From assembly GCA_022508845.1 (NCBI GenBank), contig JAFLUL010000011.1, forward strand, positions 1 to 39,495: a stretch of 39,495 bases of DNA, in the 5' to 3' direction. The DNA is from Oscillospiraceae bacterium. GTDB taxonomy: Bacteria; Bacillota; Clostridia; Oscillospirales; Acutalibacteraceae. How positions within the stretch are numbered: the stretch's first letter is position 1; every line of letters begins with the position of its first letter. Shown piece after piece: positions 1 to 9,237 of the stretch. The translations under genes and the position numbers were made by a program. A model generated the notes under the pieces. That model saw only the letters and a list, made by a program, of their open reading frames with translations. It was not told where the DNA came from and ran no database searches.

Positions 1-454
1 TGGCTCCTGTCGCGCCTGTTGCGCCTGTCGCTCCCGCAGGGCCGGTGGGCCCTGTTGCTCCGGTGGCTCCTGCTGCGCCGGTGGCTCCTGTCGCGCCTGT
101 CGCTCCCGCAGGGCCGGTGGGACCTGTGGGGCCGACGGCTCCGTCAGGACCGGGATAACCCTGAGGGCCTGTGGGACCGGTTGCTCCGTCAGGGCCGGGG
201 ATTCCCTGGGGGCCTGTTGGACCAACGGAGCCTGCTGCTCCCGGCGCGCCGGTGGGACCTGTGGGGCCCTGAAGACCGATCGGGCCCTGAGGACCGGTGG
301 GGCCTGTGGGACCGGCTATAAGAGAGGGACAGCAAGAACATGTATTCGGACGGGATGAAAAGCCTCCGTTTTCAAACCCGGCGTTTTTTCCCGAGCAGTC
401 ACGAACTCTCATCTCTTTATTAAGAAGATCGCTTCCTAAAGGAAAGTTAAGCAT
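1..454 (-). CDS. Collagen-like (Gly-X-Y repeat) surface/exosporium-type protein, truncated by the window edge
   Basis: Minus-strand reading from ATG at 454..452 gives [75 protein letters not shown]...GATGATGATGA with no stop to base 1. Strong SD GAAAGGAGGT (complement of 461-470). BclA-like GPTGPTG/GATGAT repeats. Missing from the ORF track because it runs off the edge. Confidence 0.93.
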   Translation of the reverse strand, partial: MLNFPLGSDLLNKEMRVRDCSGKNAGFENGGFSSRPNTCSCCPSLIAGPTGPTGPQGPIGLQGPTGPTGAPGAAGSVGPTGPQGIPGPDGATGPTGPQGYPGPDGAVGPTGPTGPAGATGATGATGAAGATGATGPTGPAGATGATGATGA

Positions 455-569
455 TTGTTTACCTCCTTTCAAATAATGCGCGGGTTTTACCCGCAATTCA
501 TTCTACGGACGTAAACAAAAAACGTTACAATTTTATTTATTGAAAATTTTGATTCCACAGGGAAAACAG

Positions 570-598
570 TTGAAATATGTTTCTTTCAATGCTAAAAT
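570..598 (+). promoter_or_regulatory. Putative sigmaA promoter for the ABC exporter operon
   Basis: TTGAAA (570-575), 17-bp spacer, TAAAAT (593-598), 15 nt upstream of ATG 614. Confidence 0.6.
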
Positions 599-613
599 AT
601 CTGCGGTGATGAA

Positions 614-2338
614 ATGAAAATATTTACTCGATATCTGAAAAAATACCGTTTAATGAGCGTTCTCGCGCCGCTGTTTAAAATGGCGGAGGCGCTTTTGGAG
701 CTATTGGTTCCGGTTGTTGTTAAAAACATTATTGACATCGGTCTGCCGGCATCGGATAGCCGCTATATAATCAAAAGCGCGGGCGTTCTTGCCGTTTACG
801 CGCTTATGGGGCTTATATTTTCCATTACGGCGCAGTATTTTTCCGCAAAGGCAGCGGTGGGCTTTGCCTCCGACCTCAGAGTTGACCTTTTCGGACATAT
901 TTCAACGCTGAGCTATTCTCAGCTTGATAAAACAGGAACAGCCGCGCTTATAACAAGGCTCACAAGCGACATAAACCTTGCTCAGAACGCGGTTAATCTA
1001 ACTCTGAGACTGCTGCTGCGCTCGCCGTTTGTTGTTTTCGGAGCGGTTATAATGGCGTTTACGGTGGATGCGCGCTCCGCACTTGTTTTTGCGGGAGCGG
1101 TTCCTTTGCTCGGAATTATTATTTTTGCCGTTATGCTCGTTACAATGCCGCTATATAAAAGGGTTCAGGACAAACTCGACCTTGTTCTCAGGGGTGTAAG
1201 AGAAAACTTAAACGGCGTTAGGGTGCTGAGAGCCTTTTCAAAGGAAAAGGAAGAAATATCCCGTTTTGAAGGGGTTTCAAAAGAGCTTTACGGAGCATCG
1301 CTTTTTGCAGGAAACATCTCTTCTGTTTTGAATCCTGTTACTTATGTTTTGTTAAACGCCGCTGTTATACTGCTCATTTACATAGGCGCGTTGAGAGTAA
1401 ACTCCGGAGCTATGACGCAGGGCGCCGTTGTTGCTCTTTATAACTATACTCTGCAAATTCTTGTTGAGCTGTTAAAGCTTGCAAATCTCATCATATCCGT
1501 TTCCCGCGGAATAGCCGGAGCAAAGAGAATTGAAACGGTTTTTGCCGAAAAACCCGATATGACTTATCCCGAAAACGGCGCCTCCCCCGATTATTCCTTA
1601 CCGGCGGTTGAATTTAAGAACGTATGCCTTAGATACGGAGAAAACTCCGACGACTCGCTGAGCGATATTTCATTTACCGCGGAAAAGGGAAAAAAGATAG
1701 GCATTATAGGCGCAACAGGTTCCGGCAAAAGCTCGGTTATTTCGCTTATCCCCCGCTTTTATGACTCAACCGGCGGCAGAGTTTTTGTTTTCGGCAGAGA
1801 CGTAAAAGAATATTCTCATAAAACCTTAAACGAGCTTATCAGCGTTGTTCCTCAAAAGGCTGTGCTGTTTTCGGGCACCGTTAGAGATAATATCTTAATG
1901 GGCAATGAAAACGCCTCCGACGAAGAAATAAATTCCGCTCTTAAATCCGCGAGGGCGTTTGACTTTATAAATGAAAAAGGCGGACTTGACGCCGCCGCAG
2001 ATCAGGGCGGGCGCAATTTTTCGGGCGGACAAAAGCAGCGCATTACCGTTGCAAGAGCGCTTATAAAAAAAGCCCCCATACTCATTCTTGACGATTCATT
2101 TTCCGCGCTTGACGCCGTTACCGAAAAAAATATGAGAGAAGAGCTTTTCGCTCTTGACTATGATCCTCTTATAATTATCGTTTCGCAGCGCACCGCGGGA
2201 GTCCGGCACTGCGATAATATACTTGTTTTTGAGGACGGAAAAATAACCGCCTCGGGAACGCATAGCGAGCTTCTTGAAACAAGCCCTGCCTATGCTTTTA
2301 TAAACAAAACGGAAAAAGGGGGCGCTCAGATTGGCTGA
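614..2338 (+). CDS. ABC exporter, permease-ATPase half-transporter (degenerate-site subunit)
   Basis: TM domain plus NBD: Walker A GATGSGKSS, signature NFSGGQKQR, Walker B ILILDDSFSALD (Asp replaces catalytic Glu), H-loop position is Gln (IIIVSQRTA). Confidence 0.93.
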   Translation: MKIFTRYLKKYRLMSVLAPLFKMAEALLELLVPVVVKNIIDIGLPASDSRYIIKSAGVLAVYALMGLIFSITAQYFSAKAAVGFASDLRVDLFGHISTLSYSQLDKTGTAALITRLTSDINLAQNAVNLTLRLLLRSPFVVFGAVIMAFTVDARSALVFAGAVPLLGIIIFAVMLVTMPLYKRVQDKLDLVLRGVRENLNGVRVLRAFSKEKEEISRFEGVSKELYGASLFAGNISSVLNPVTYVLLNAAVILLIYIGALRVNSGAMTQGAVVALYNYTLQILVELLKLANLIISVSRGIAGAKRIETVFAEKPDMTYPENGASPDYSLPAVEFKNVCLRYGENSDDSLSDISFTAEKGKKIGIIGATGSGKSSVISLIPRFYDSTGGRVFVFGRDVKEYSHKTLNELISVVPQKAVLFSGTVRDNILMGNENASDEEINSALKSARAFDFINEKGGLDAAADQGGRNFSGGQKQRITVARALIKKAPILILDDSFSALDAVTEKNMREELFALDYDPLIIIVSQRTAGVRHCDNILVFEDGKITASGTHSELLETSPAYAFINKTEKGGAQIG

Positions 2339-4064
2339 TAAAGCGCCAAAGGGAACCGTTAAGGATATTCTCAGATTTTTAAGCGCATATAAAATAAGGC
2401 TTGCGGCATCGGTTTTTTGCTCCGCCGTTAACGCGGGGCTAAGCCTTTATATCCCTCTGCTTTTCGGGCAGAGCATCGACCTTATTTTGGGCCCGGGCAG
2501 AGTTGATTTCAGCTCGATAAAGCAAAAGCTCATTTTAAGCGCGGCGCTCATAATATTAAGCGCGGCGGGAGCTTATGTTGCCGCATATGAAAACAATAAA
2601 ATAATTTCAACGCTAACAAGGGACATAAGGAATTCCGCTTTTAAAAAGCTTCAGGTTTTGCCGCTTTCATATCTCGATAATCACCCCTCGGGCGACACGA
2701 TAAGCCGTATAATAAACGACGTTGACCGCTTTTCCGACGGTATGCTGCTCGGCTTTACGCAGTTTTTCTCGGGGATAATAACCATAATCGGAACTCTTAT
2801 TTTGCTGTTCATAATAAACTGGCGCGTTGCGCTCACGGTTTTGCTGCTGACTCCCGTTTCGCTCATAGCCGCGCGCTTTATTGCGGGAAGCAGCTATAAG
2901 TATTTTAAGAATCAGGCAGAAATAAACGGAAAGCTTACCGCTTTAACCGAAGAGGACATAGGCAGCCTTAAAACTCTAAAGGCCTTCAGTCAGGAAAAAA
3001 GAGAACAGGAAAAATTCAAAAAAATAAACTTGCTTCTGAAAGGCGCGTCGCTGAAGGCGATATTTATTTCCTCCGTAACCAATCCCGCAACAAGATTTGT
3101 TAACGCCCTCGTTTATGCGGCAGCGGCTCTCACAGGAGCCTTTTCGGTTTTGGGAGGCACTCTGAGCGTTGGCCTTCTTACCTCGGTTCTGGGATACGCA
3201 AATCAGTATACAAAGCCTTTTAACGAAATATCTTCTGTTTTGGCGGAGCTGCAAAACTCCCTGAGCTGCGCCGCAAGAGTTATAGAGCTTCTGAACGAAA
3301 AAGAGGAAAAGCCCGACGCCCAAAACGCCGTAACGATAAAAAAGGCGGACGGAAACATTGAAATTGAGAATATTGCATTTTCTTACGATAAAACAAAGGA
3401 CTTTATAAAGAACTTCAGCCTGAGCGTTAAAAAAGGACAAAAGGTTGCCATAGTTGGAACAACGGGCTGCGGCAAAACAACAATTATAAATCTGCTTATG
3501 CGCTTTTATGACGTTGACAGCGGCAGAATAACTCTTGACGGAGTTGATATAACAGATATTAAAAAAAGCTCTCTGAGGGAAAATATAGGTATGGTGCTTC
3601 AGGACACCTGGCTTAAAAACGCCTCGGTTAAAGAAAACCTGCTTGAGGGAAATAAAAACGCAACTTACGAGCAGATGGTTTCAGCAGCAAAAAGAACTCA
3701 CGCACATTCATTTATAAACCGTCTCGCGCAAAAATACGACACCGTTTTGGGCGAGGACGGCGGCCAAATTTCTCAGGGGCAGAAACAGCTTTTATGCATA
3801 ACAAGAGCAATGCTCTCCGACCCGAACATACTGATATTGGACGAAGCCACCTCCTCAATTGACCTTGCTACCGAAATAAAGGTTCAAAGGGCGTTTGACG
3901 AGCTTACGAAGGGGCGGACCTGCTTTATTGTTGCCCACAGGCTCTCAACCGTTATGAACTGCGATATAATTGCAGTTATGGATAACGGAAGAATTATCGA
4001 GAGCGGAACCCACAAAGAACTCTTAGAGAAAAACGGAGTTTACACAAAGCTCTGGAAAAGCTGA
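2331..4064 (+). CDS. ABC exporter, permease-ATPase half-transporter (catalytic subunit)
   Basis: Walker A GTTGCGKTT, noncanonical signature QISQGQKQL, Walker B ILILDEATSSID, H-loop FIVAHRLST. Overlaps the upstream gene by 8 nt. Confidence 0.93.
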   Translation: MADKAPKGTVKDILRFLSAYKIRLAASVFCSAVNAGLSLYIPLLFGQSIDLILGPGRVDFSSIKQKLILSAALIILSAAGAYVAAYENNKIISTLTRDIRNSAFKKLQVLPLSYLDNHPSGDTISRIINDVDRFSDGMLLGFTQFFSGIITIIGTLILLFIINWRVALTVLLLTPVSLIAARFIAGSSYKYFKNQAEINGKLTALTEEDIGSLKTLKAFSQEKREQEKFKKINLLLKGASLKAIFISSVTNPATRFVNALVYAAAALTGAFSVLGGTLSVGLLTSVLGYANQYTKPFNEISSVLAELQNSLSCAARVIELLNEKEEKPDAQNAVTIKKADGNIEIENIAFSYDKTKDFIKNFSLSVKKGQKVAIVGTTGCGKTTIINLLMRFYDVDSGRITLDGVDITDIKKSSLRENIGMVLQDTWLKNASVKENLLEGNKNATYEQMVSAAKRTHAHSFINRLAQKYDTVLGEDGGQISQGQKQLLCITRAMLSDPNILILDEATSSIDLATEIKVQRAFDELTKGRTCFIVAHRLSTVMNCDIIAVMDNGRIIESGTHKELLEKNGVYTKLWKS

Positions 4065-4073
4065 AAAAAACAG

Positions 4074-4107
4074 AACAGCCGCAAAAAAGCGGCTGTTATT
4101 TTTTTGC
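4074..4107. terminator. Bidirectional rho-independent terminator between convergent genes
   Basis: AACAGCCGC-AAAAAA-GCGGCTGTT stem, T-run downstream and A-run upstream, between ABC exporter (+) and rlmH (-). Confidence 0.85.
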
Positions 4108-4590
4108 TTATTTATGGTATTTTTCGCCCTTTGATATTTTAAAGGCACGGTAAATTTGCTCAAGGAGCATAATTCTTGCAAGGCGGTGGGGAAATGTCAT
4201 TTTTGACATTGAGAGGCGGATTTTGGTTTTTGATTTAACCTCCTCGCTAAGTCCGTAGGAGCCGCCTATAATAAAGGCGATATGAGATATGCCGCTTCCC
4301 GCGCTGTTTTCAATAAGCCCCGCCAGCTCCTCGGAGGAATAGAGCTTTCCCTCAACGCAAAGCGAAACGGCGACAGCATCGGCGGGTATCTTTTTTATTA
4401 TCTCCCGTCCTTCCTTTTGAAGCGCGCTGTTTATAAGAGCCTGTCCGGGGGCGTCCGGCAAGTCGGCAGCCTTAATTTCAATTATATTAACCTTCGCATA
4501 TGCAGAAAGGCGTTTGAGATATTCGGCGGCGGCGTCCTCATAAAACCTGTCCTTTAGCCGCCCGACCGAGATTACGGTTATGGTAAACAT
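4108..4590 (-). CDS. rlmH: 23S rRNA (pseudouridine1915-N3)-methyltransferase RlmH
   Basis: 160 aa; SPOUT features IAFIIGGSYGLSEEVK and LSMSKMTFPHRLARIMLLEQIYRAFKISKGEKYHK. Confidence 0.95.
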   Translation of the reverse strand: MFTITVISVGRLKDRFYEDAAAEYLKRLSAYAKVNIIEIKAADLPDAPGQALINSALQKEGREIIKKIPADAVAVSLCVEGKLYSSEELAGLIENSAGSGISHIAFIIGGSYGLSEEVKSKTKIRLSMSKMTFPHRLARIMLLEQIYRAFKISKGEKYHK

Positions 4591-4603
4591 ATTTTTCTCC
4601 CTG

Positions 4604-5392
4604 TTAAAAAACCATATAGCTGCTCATAGCCCCGACCGGCGCAACGGACAGAGTATAATCCCTGCCCTGAACAGCTCCCTTTCGCCTGAGAGCCGAGTTT
4701 GAGCAGTTAAAGGCAAGCTCGGGAGTGTTGTTTTCGCGGCTGAGATGCCCCAAAACAAAGCGGCGAACGTTCAAATCCAGCAATTCGCAAACCGTTTCGG
4801 CGCAGTCATCATTTGAAAGATGGCCTATATCTGAGCGAATTCGTGCCTTTAAGGGAGGGGTGTACACTCCCGTCATAAGCATTTCATAGTCATAATTTGA
4901 TTCAACTAAAACGAGGTCGCAGCCGCAAAGGCCTTTCATTATATCGTTTGTTATAACTCCTGTGTCGGTTGCGATTCCAACCGACGCTCCGGGCAGCTCA
5001 AGAGTGTAGCCACAGCTCTCCTTTGCATCGTGGGAGGTGGGAAAATAAGAAATATGTATATCTCCGACAGTAACGCCGCAGGGCATAATCTTTTCATATT
5101 TAAAGCTGCCGTCCAGAATTCCCGCGTTATTAAGCCCCGAAAGAGTTCCGCCGGTTGCGTAAACAGGCACTTTCAGCGATGAAGCAAGAACTCTCAGACC
5201 GCTTCTGTGGTCCGAATGCTCGTGGGTTACAAATATCGCCTTTATGCTCGCCGGGTCAATATCGGCGTTTTTCATAGCAAGCTTTAGCTGCTTGCAGCTG
5301 TTTCCGGCGTCAATAAGAACACCATAGGTTGAAGTTCCTACATAGGCGGAATTTCCACCCGATGAGGAACACAGGGTCATAAATCGGGTCAT
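4604..5392 (-). CDS. MBL-fold metallo-hydrolase, WalJ/YycJ-like
   Basis: 262 aa; HxHxDH motif VTHEHSDHRSGLRVL, SSSGGNSAYV start, FVLGHLSRENNTPELA. Confidence 0.85.
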   Translation of the reverse strand: MTRFMTLCSSSGGNSAYVGTSTYGVLIDAGNSCKQLKLAMKNADIDPASIKAIFVTHEHSDHRSGLRVLASSLKVPVYATGGTLSGLNNAGILDGSFKYEKIMPCGVTVGDIHISYFPTSHDAKESCGYTLELPGASVGIATDTGVITNDIMKGLCGCDLVLVESNYDYEMLMTGVYTPPLKARIRSDIGHLSNDDCAETVCELLDLNVRRFVLGHLSRENNTPELAFNCSNSALRRKGAVQGRDYTLSVAPVGAMSSYMVF

Positions 5393-5470
5393 AAAACGTC
5401 CTTTCTTTTTGCTCGATTTGTTTGCGAAATGGGGTTTGCGCCGCGAACGAGATGTGGGAATAAAATAGCT

Positions 5471-5588
5471 CAGAGTTTAGTTATCAGAGATCAGATTCGG
5501 AAAAATCGCAAACGATTTTTGGATCATATTTAAAATGTCAACCGCAGGTTCCTTCTATAAACTCTTAACTCTAAAATCTAAACTTTAC
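5471..5588. repeat. Intergenic inverted element (copy 1) with 7-nt tandem arms and AAAATCGC core
   Basis: Left arm GAGTTTA-GTTATCA-GAGATCA-GATTCGG, core GGAAAAATCGCAAACGATTTTTGG, right arm TAAACTC-TTAACTC-TAAAATC-TAAACTT. Confidence 0.75.
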
Positions 5589-5596
5589 AATATTAT

Positions 5597-6808
5597 TTAT
5601 AATTTACCGCCCTTGCTTCCCTTGCTTCCGCCAAAGCTGCGGTCAATATTAAGGATGTTGGTTTCAAATGAGAAAACAATGCTGTCCTCTTCCCTCTTGC
5701 GCTTGAGAGCAAGCTCTATCATTCTGTCAAGTAACTTTGTATAGGGAACTCCTATCGGCTCCCAGAGATAAAATGAGAGCGAGCCGGGGATGGTGTTTAT
5801 TTCGTTGAGATAAACAGTGTCGGTTTCTTCGTCTATCATAAAATCTATTCTGGAAACTCCGTTGCAGCCCAAAACCTTAAACGCTTTTACCGCCATATCG
5901 CGGATTTCCTCGCGTCTTTCAGGAGGGATATCGGCGGGAATTTTTCGGGCAAGGCTCGCCATACCCTTACTGCCGCCCGTTTTTCCGCCCTTTTTACCCC
6001 CGCCGCCGCTCGTATACTTATCCTTATAGGAGAGAATTTCGTCGCTCTTAGCGGGGCTTTCGCATTCGGAGGCAAAGGCCGCGGTAGTGTCGCCTAAAAC
6101 GGAGCAGTTTACCTCCTTGAGCTTTGTTATTGCCCTTTCGCAGAGGACAACAGACGCATACTTAAAGGCCTCCTCAAGTGAAATATTAAGTTCCTCGGCG
6201 TTATGCGCAACGCTGATGCCAACGGAAGAACCGAGGTTTACGGGCTTAACTATAACAGGATAGCCTATTCTTTTTTCGCAGCGGGAAATAACGCTCTGAG
6301 GCTCGGCAAAATCGGAGATAAAAAACCTTACGCAGTCAAGAACCGGAACATCATTGTCCTTAAGAACGGTTTTCATAACATATTTATCCATTCCAACCGC
6401 AGAGGCGGTAACGTCGCAGCCAACAAACGGCAGGCCGAGGGTTTTCAGATAGCCCTGAAGAGTTCCGTCTTCAACGTTTGTTCCGTGGACTATGGGAAAA
6501 GCAACGTCTATTTCTGATATGACATTATTCCCAACCTTTTTAAGCGGATAGCGAAGGAGCTTCACCTTGCCGTCCATATTCATAAGCACACATCTCTCGC
6601 TCTTTTTGAGAAGGGCGGGAATGTTTTTATATTCCTCGATGCAGGAGCATTCAAAGGAGGTATAGAATTCGTTTTCTTTTGTTATATAAACCGGAATTAT
6701 CTCATATTTATTCTGATCGATGGAGGCAATCGCCTGCAAAGCGGATATAACCGACACCTCGTGTTCAACGCTCTTGCCGCCGAACATAACACAAAGCTTT
6801 ATTTTCAT
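5597..6808 (-). CDS. ddl: D-alanine--D-alanine ligase
   Basis: ATP-grasp; MFGGKSVEHEVSVISALQA, YPVIVKPVNLGSSVGIS, SYKDKY loop, NEINTIPGSLSFYLWE. Gly/Lys-rich insert and C-terminal tail. Confidence 0.95.
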   Translation of the reverse strand: MKIKLCVMFGGKSVEHEVSVISALQAIASIDQNKYEIIPVYITKENEFYTSFECSCIEEYKNIPALLKKSERCVLMNMDGKVKLLRYPLKKVGNNVISEIDVAFPIVHGTNVEDGTLQGYLKTLGLPFVGCDVTASAVGMDKYVMKTVLKDNDVPVLDCVRFFISDFAEPQSVISRCEKRIGYPVIVKPVNLGSSVGISVAHNAEELNISLEEAFKYASVVLCERAITKLKEVNCSVLGDTTAAFASECESPAKSDEILSYKDKYTSGGGGKKGGKTGGSKGMASLARKIPADIPPERREEIRDMAVKAFKVLGCNGVSRIDFMIDEETDTVYLNEINTIPGSLSFYLWEPIGVPYTKLLDRMIELALKRKREEDSIVFSFETNILNIDRSFGGSKGSKGGKL

Positions 6809-6820
6809 CGTTTATCCCCC

Positions 6821-8398
6821 TTAATAGTTATCGGGCAGGTCGTTTTCAAGAAGAATGACCTTTTTCTTTTCGGACGGATAGGCATAAATTTTCTGCATTG
6901 CGGCTGAAAAATCCTCCTCTGTCCAGAGGTCGTTTTTATTAAAACCCGCTTCTAAAACTCCGTCTCTTATCGCTTCGGTCTGCTTTGCGCCGATGAGAAC
7001 TATTTTATCGCACGCGCCGGCCGCCTGTTTGCCGAAGGTTTTATTCAGCTCGTATTCCTTTTCGCCAAGCTCTACCATACCGGGAGTTACGAGGATACGC
7101 ATACCGTCCATACTTTTAAGCGTGTTGAGGGCAGCTTCGCATCCGGCGGGATTGGAATTAAACGCGTCGTCTATTATGGTGTACTGGCCCTTATCTATGA
7201 GCTGCATTCGGTGCGGTACAGCTTCAATTCGGCGGACATACAGCCGCATTTCGTCTAAGGGCATACCGAAGCCGTTCGCCGCGGCAACAGCGCCGGTTAT
7301 ATTAACCACGTTATGAATTCCTAAAAGCTTAGTTTCAAACTGAGTAACGCTTCCATCCGGAGAGCTTACCTTAAACGACGTTCCCGAAGCGCCGGCTTTA
7401 ATGTCAAAGGCGCGGTAATCGCAATCTTCCAGGGTGCCGTATTTTATAAATTTTCGCTTCGGCGGGTTTTGCCTTATGCGCTCGTTATCCCAGTTTACAT
7501 AGAGTCTTCCGTTTTCGGGAAGAGCGTCTGCAAGCTCATATTTTGTTTTAATTATGTTTTGAACCGAGCCGAAGGATTCAAGATGCTGATCGCCGAGGGC
7601 GGTTATTATGCCGTGTTTCGGGCGGACTATATCGCAGAGCTCCTTTATATCGCCAACCCATTTTGCGCCCATTTCGCAGAGGAATATCTTATGAATGGAC
7701 TTAAGAGAACCTCGCACGGTTTTAACTATTCCCATAGGGGTGTTATATGATTCGGGGGTAACAAGAGTATCGATCCACGCCCTTAAAATGGTGTAAAGAT
7801 AAAACTTAACTCCGGTTTTGCCGTAGGAGCCTGTTATACCTATTGTTTGGAGGTCCGGACAGGCATTGAGCATCCTTTTTGCCTGTAGGGTATAGCGCGC
7901 GTTTATTCCCTTTTCCATCGGCTTGTTTATAAGATTTGAAATAAGGATAACAACAGGCGCAAGGGCGTTTATAAGTCCGAGAACTAAAAATGAGAGGTTC
8001 TTGCCGTTTGTTGTAAGGCAGAAAATCGCCGCGCCGTAAAGAGCGCAGAATATAACAAGCGAGGTTACTATCATTCTCTTAACTCTGGGGGTGTAAACAA
8101 GCGGCTTTTTTGCGCTCTTTTCACGGTTTGAAAAGGCAAGGCCGCAAACGGCAACCAAAAGAGCCGAGGCAAAAAACGCCATCAGCGGCTCTTTTTTGAG
8201 TATGCCCGAAAAAGAGAGGGCAAAAACTATTCCTTCCATATAATAGTGCCGCGCGTTTTTTTTCATCCACGAAAAATGCGTGGACGCGCGATAGCCGTTT
8301 AGCTGGAACATATGGAAATTAAACACCATACTCTTAAAGACGGTGTAAAATGAAACGAGCGTTAAAGCTCCGAATAAAATTTGCAGATACGGCGCCAT
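6821..8398 (-). CDS. Membrane-anchored Mur ligase family protein (MurF-like central and C-terminal domains)
   Basis: Several N-terminal TM segments, P-loop TIGITGSYGKTGVK, GIHNVVNITGAVAAA, ILVTPGMVELG; no visible MurF N-terminal UDP-sugar binding domain. Confidence 0.85.
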   Translation of the reverse strand: MAPYLQILFGALTLVSFYTVFKSMVFNFHMFQLNGYRASTHFSWMKKNARHYYMEGIVFALSFSGILKKEPLMAFFASALLVAVCGLAFSNREKSAKKPLVYTPRVKRMIVTSLVIFCALYGAAIFCLTTNGKNLSFLVLGLINALAPVVILISNLINKPMEKGINARYTLQAKRMLNACPDLQTIGITGSYGKTGVKFYLYTILRAWIDTLVTPESYNTPMGIVKTVRGSLKSIHKIFLCEMGAKWVGDIKELCDIVRPKHGIITALGDQHLESFGSVQNIIKTKYELADALPENGRLYVNWDNERIRQNPPKRKFIKYGTLEDCDYRAFDIKAGASGTSFKVSSPDGSVTQFETKLLGIHNVVNITGAVAAANGFGMPLDEMRLYVRRIEAVPHRMQLIDKGQYTIIDDAFNSNPAGCEAALNTLKSMDGMRILVTPGMVELGEKEYELNKTFGKQAAGACDKIVLIGAKQTEAIRDGVLEAGFNKNDLWTEEDFSAAMQKIYAYPSEKKKVILLENDLPDNY

Positions 8399-8410
8399 AG
8401 ATTATTCTCC

Positions 8411-9166
8411 TTAAACATTCAGAAAAGACGCTAAGATAGCGTTATATAATACCGGGTTTTGGGTAAAGGCGAAATGTCCGCAGCCCTCCATTCTTGCAAG
8501 GCCGGCGTTCGGAATGAGCTCTTCCATCTTCACAGCATCCGAAATCGGTGTTGCGGTGTCGAGCGTTCCCCAGATGAGAAGAGTTTCCTGCGATATGCCG
8601 GGAAGAAGAGGCGTTAAATCCTCGTTTACGGTGTTAACAAGCACCTGTCTCATTAATGGAGACGCCGCCTTATAGTCCGCAGAACCCACCATCGACTGCA
8701 TTTTATCGAGCAGAGCGGGAGTTTTTGAGAGCAGTTTTTTGCCGAATTTGCTTACGCTTTCCTTCATTTTTTGTTCGTTTGACTTTTCGGGGCGAATACC
8801 GGCTGAGTCCACAAGAATTATTTTTTCTATCTCAAAGGGAAGAGCCTTTCGGTTTGCCATTTTTATTATGACCCTTCCCCCGAAGGAATGGCCGAGAAGA
8901 ATGACCTTTTTTATGCCGAAATGCTCTATAAAGTGAATAACAAATTGAACATAATCATCAACAAACCACGCGCCGGGCGGCTCGCTCGTTACCCCGTTTC
9001 CGGGCATATCGGGAGCCAAAACATAGTATTTTGAGCTGAGCGAAATCGCGCTGTTTCTGAAAAGCTCGCTGTTTGACGCCCAGCCGTGAAGCATAATAAC
9101 CGCTTCTTCGCTCTCTTCTCCGAGACACAGATAATTTGTTTCGATATTGTCTATATTAACAGTCAT
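8411..9166 (-). CDS. Alpha/beta hydrolase
   Basis: MLHGWASNSELF, nucleophile elbow LLGHSFGGRV, ILIWGTLDTATP, terminal His in MEGCGHFAFTQNP. Confidence 0.9.
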   Translation of the reverse strand: MTVNIDNIETNYLCLGEESEEAVIMLHGWASNSELFRNSAISLSSKYYVLAPDMPGNGVTSEPPGAWFVDDYVQFVIHFIEHFGIKKVILLGHSFGGRVIIKMANRKALPFEIEKIILVDSAGIRPEKSNEQKMKESVSKFGKKLLSKTPALLDKMQSMVGSADYKAASPLMRQVLVNTVNEDLTPLLPGISQETLLIWGTLDTATPISDAVKMEELIPNAGLARMEGCGHFAFTQNPVLYNAILASFLNV

Positions 9167-9237
9167 CTTCTCTTATCCCCCCAAAGACTTTACCTTAACA
9201 TTATATTATAACGACAGAAAAGTGTGATGATTTATAT

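Noticed and set aside
19-321. 100-aa plus-strand ORF (Arg/Leu/Trp-rich)
   Set aside because: Antisense shadow of the collagen-like GXY gene; composition is an artefact of the repeats.
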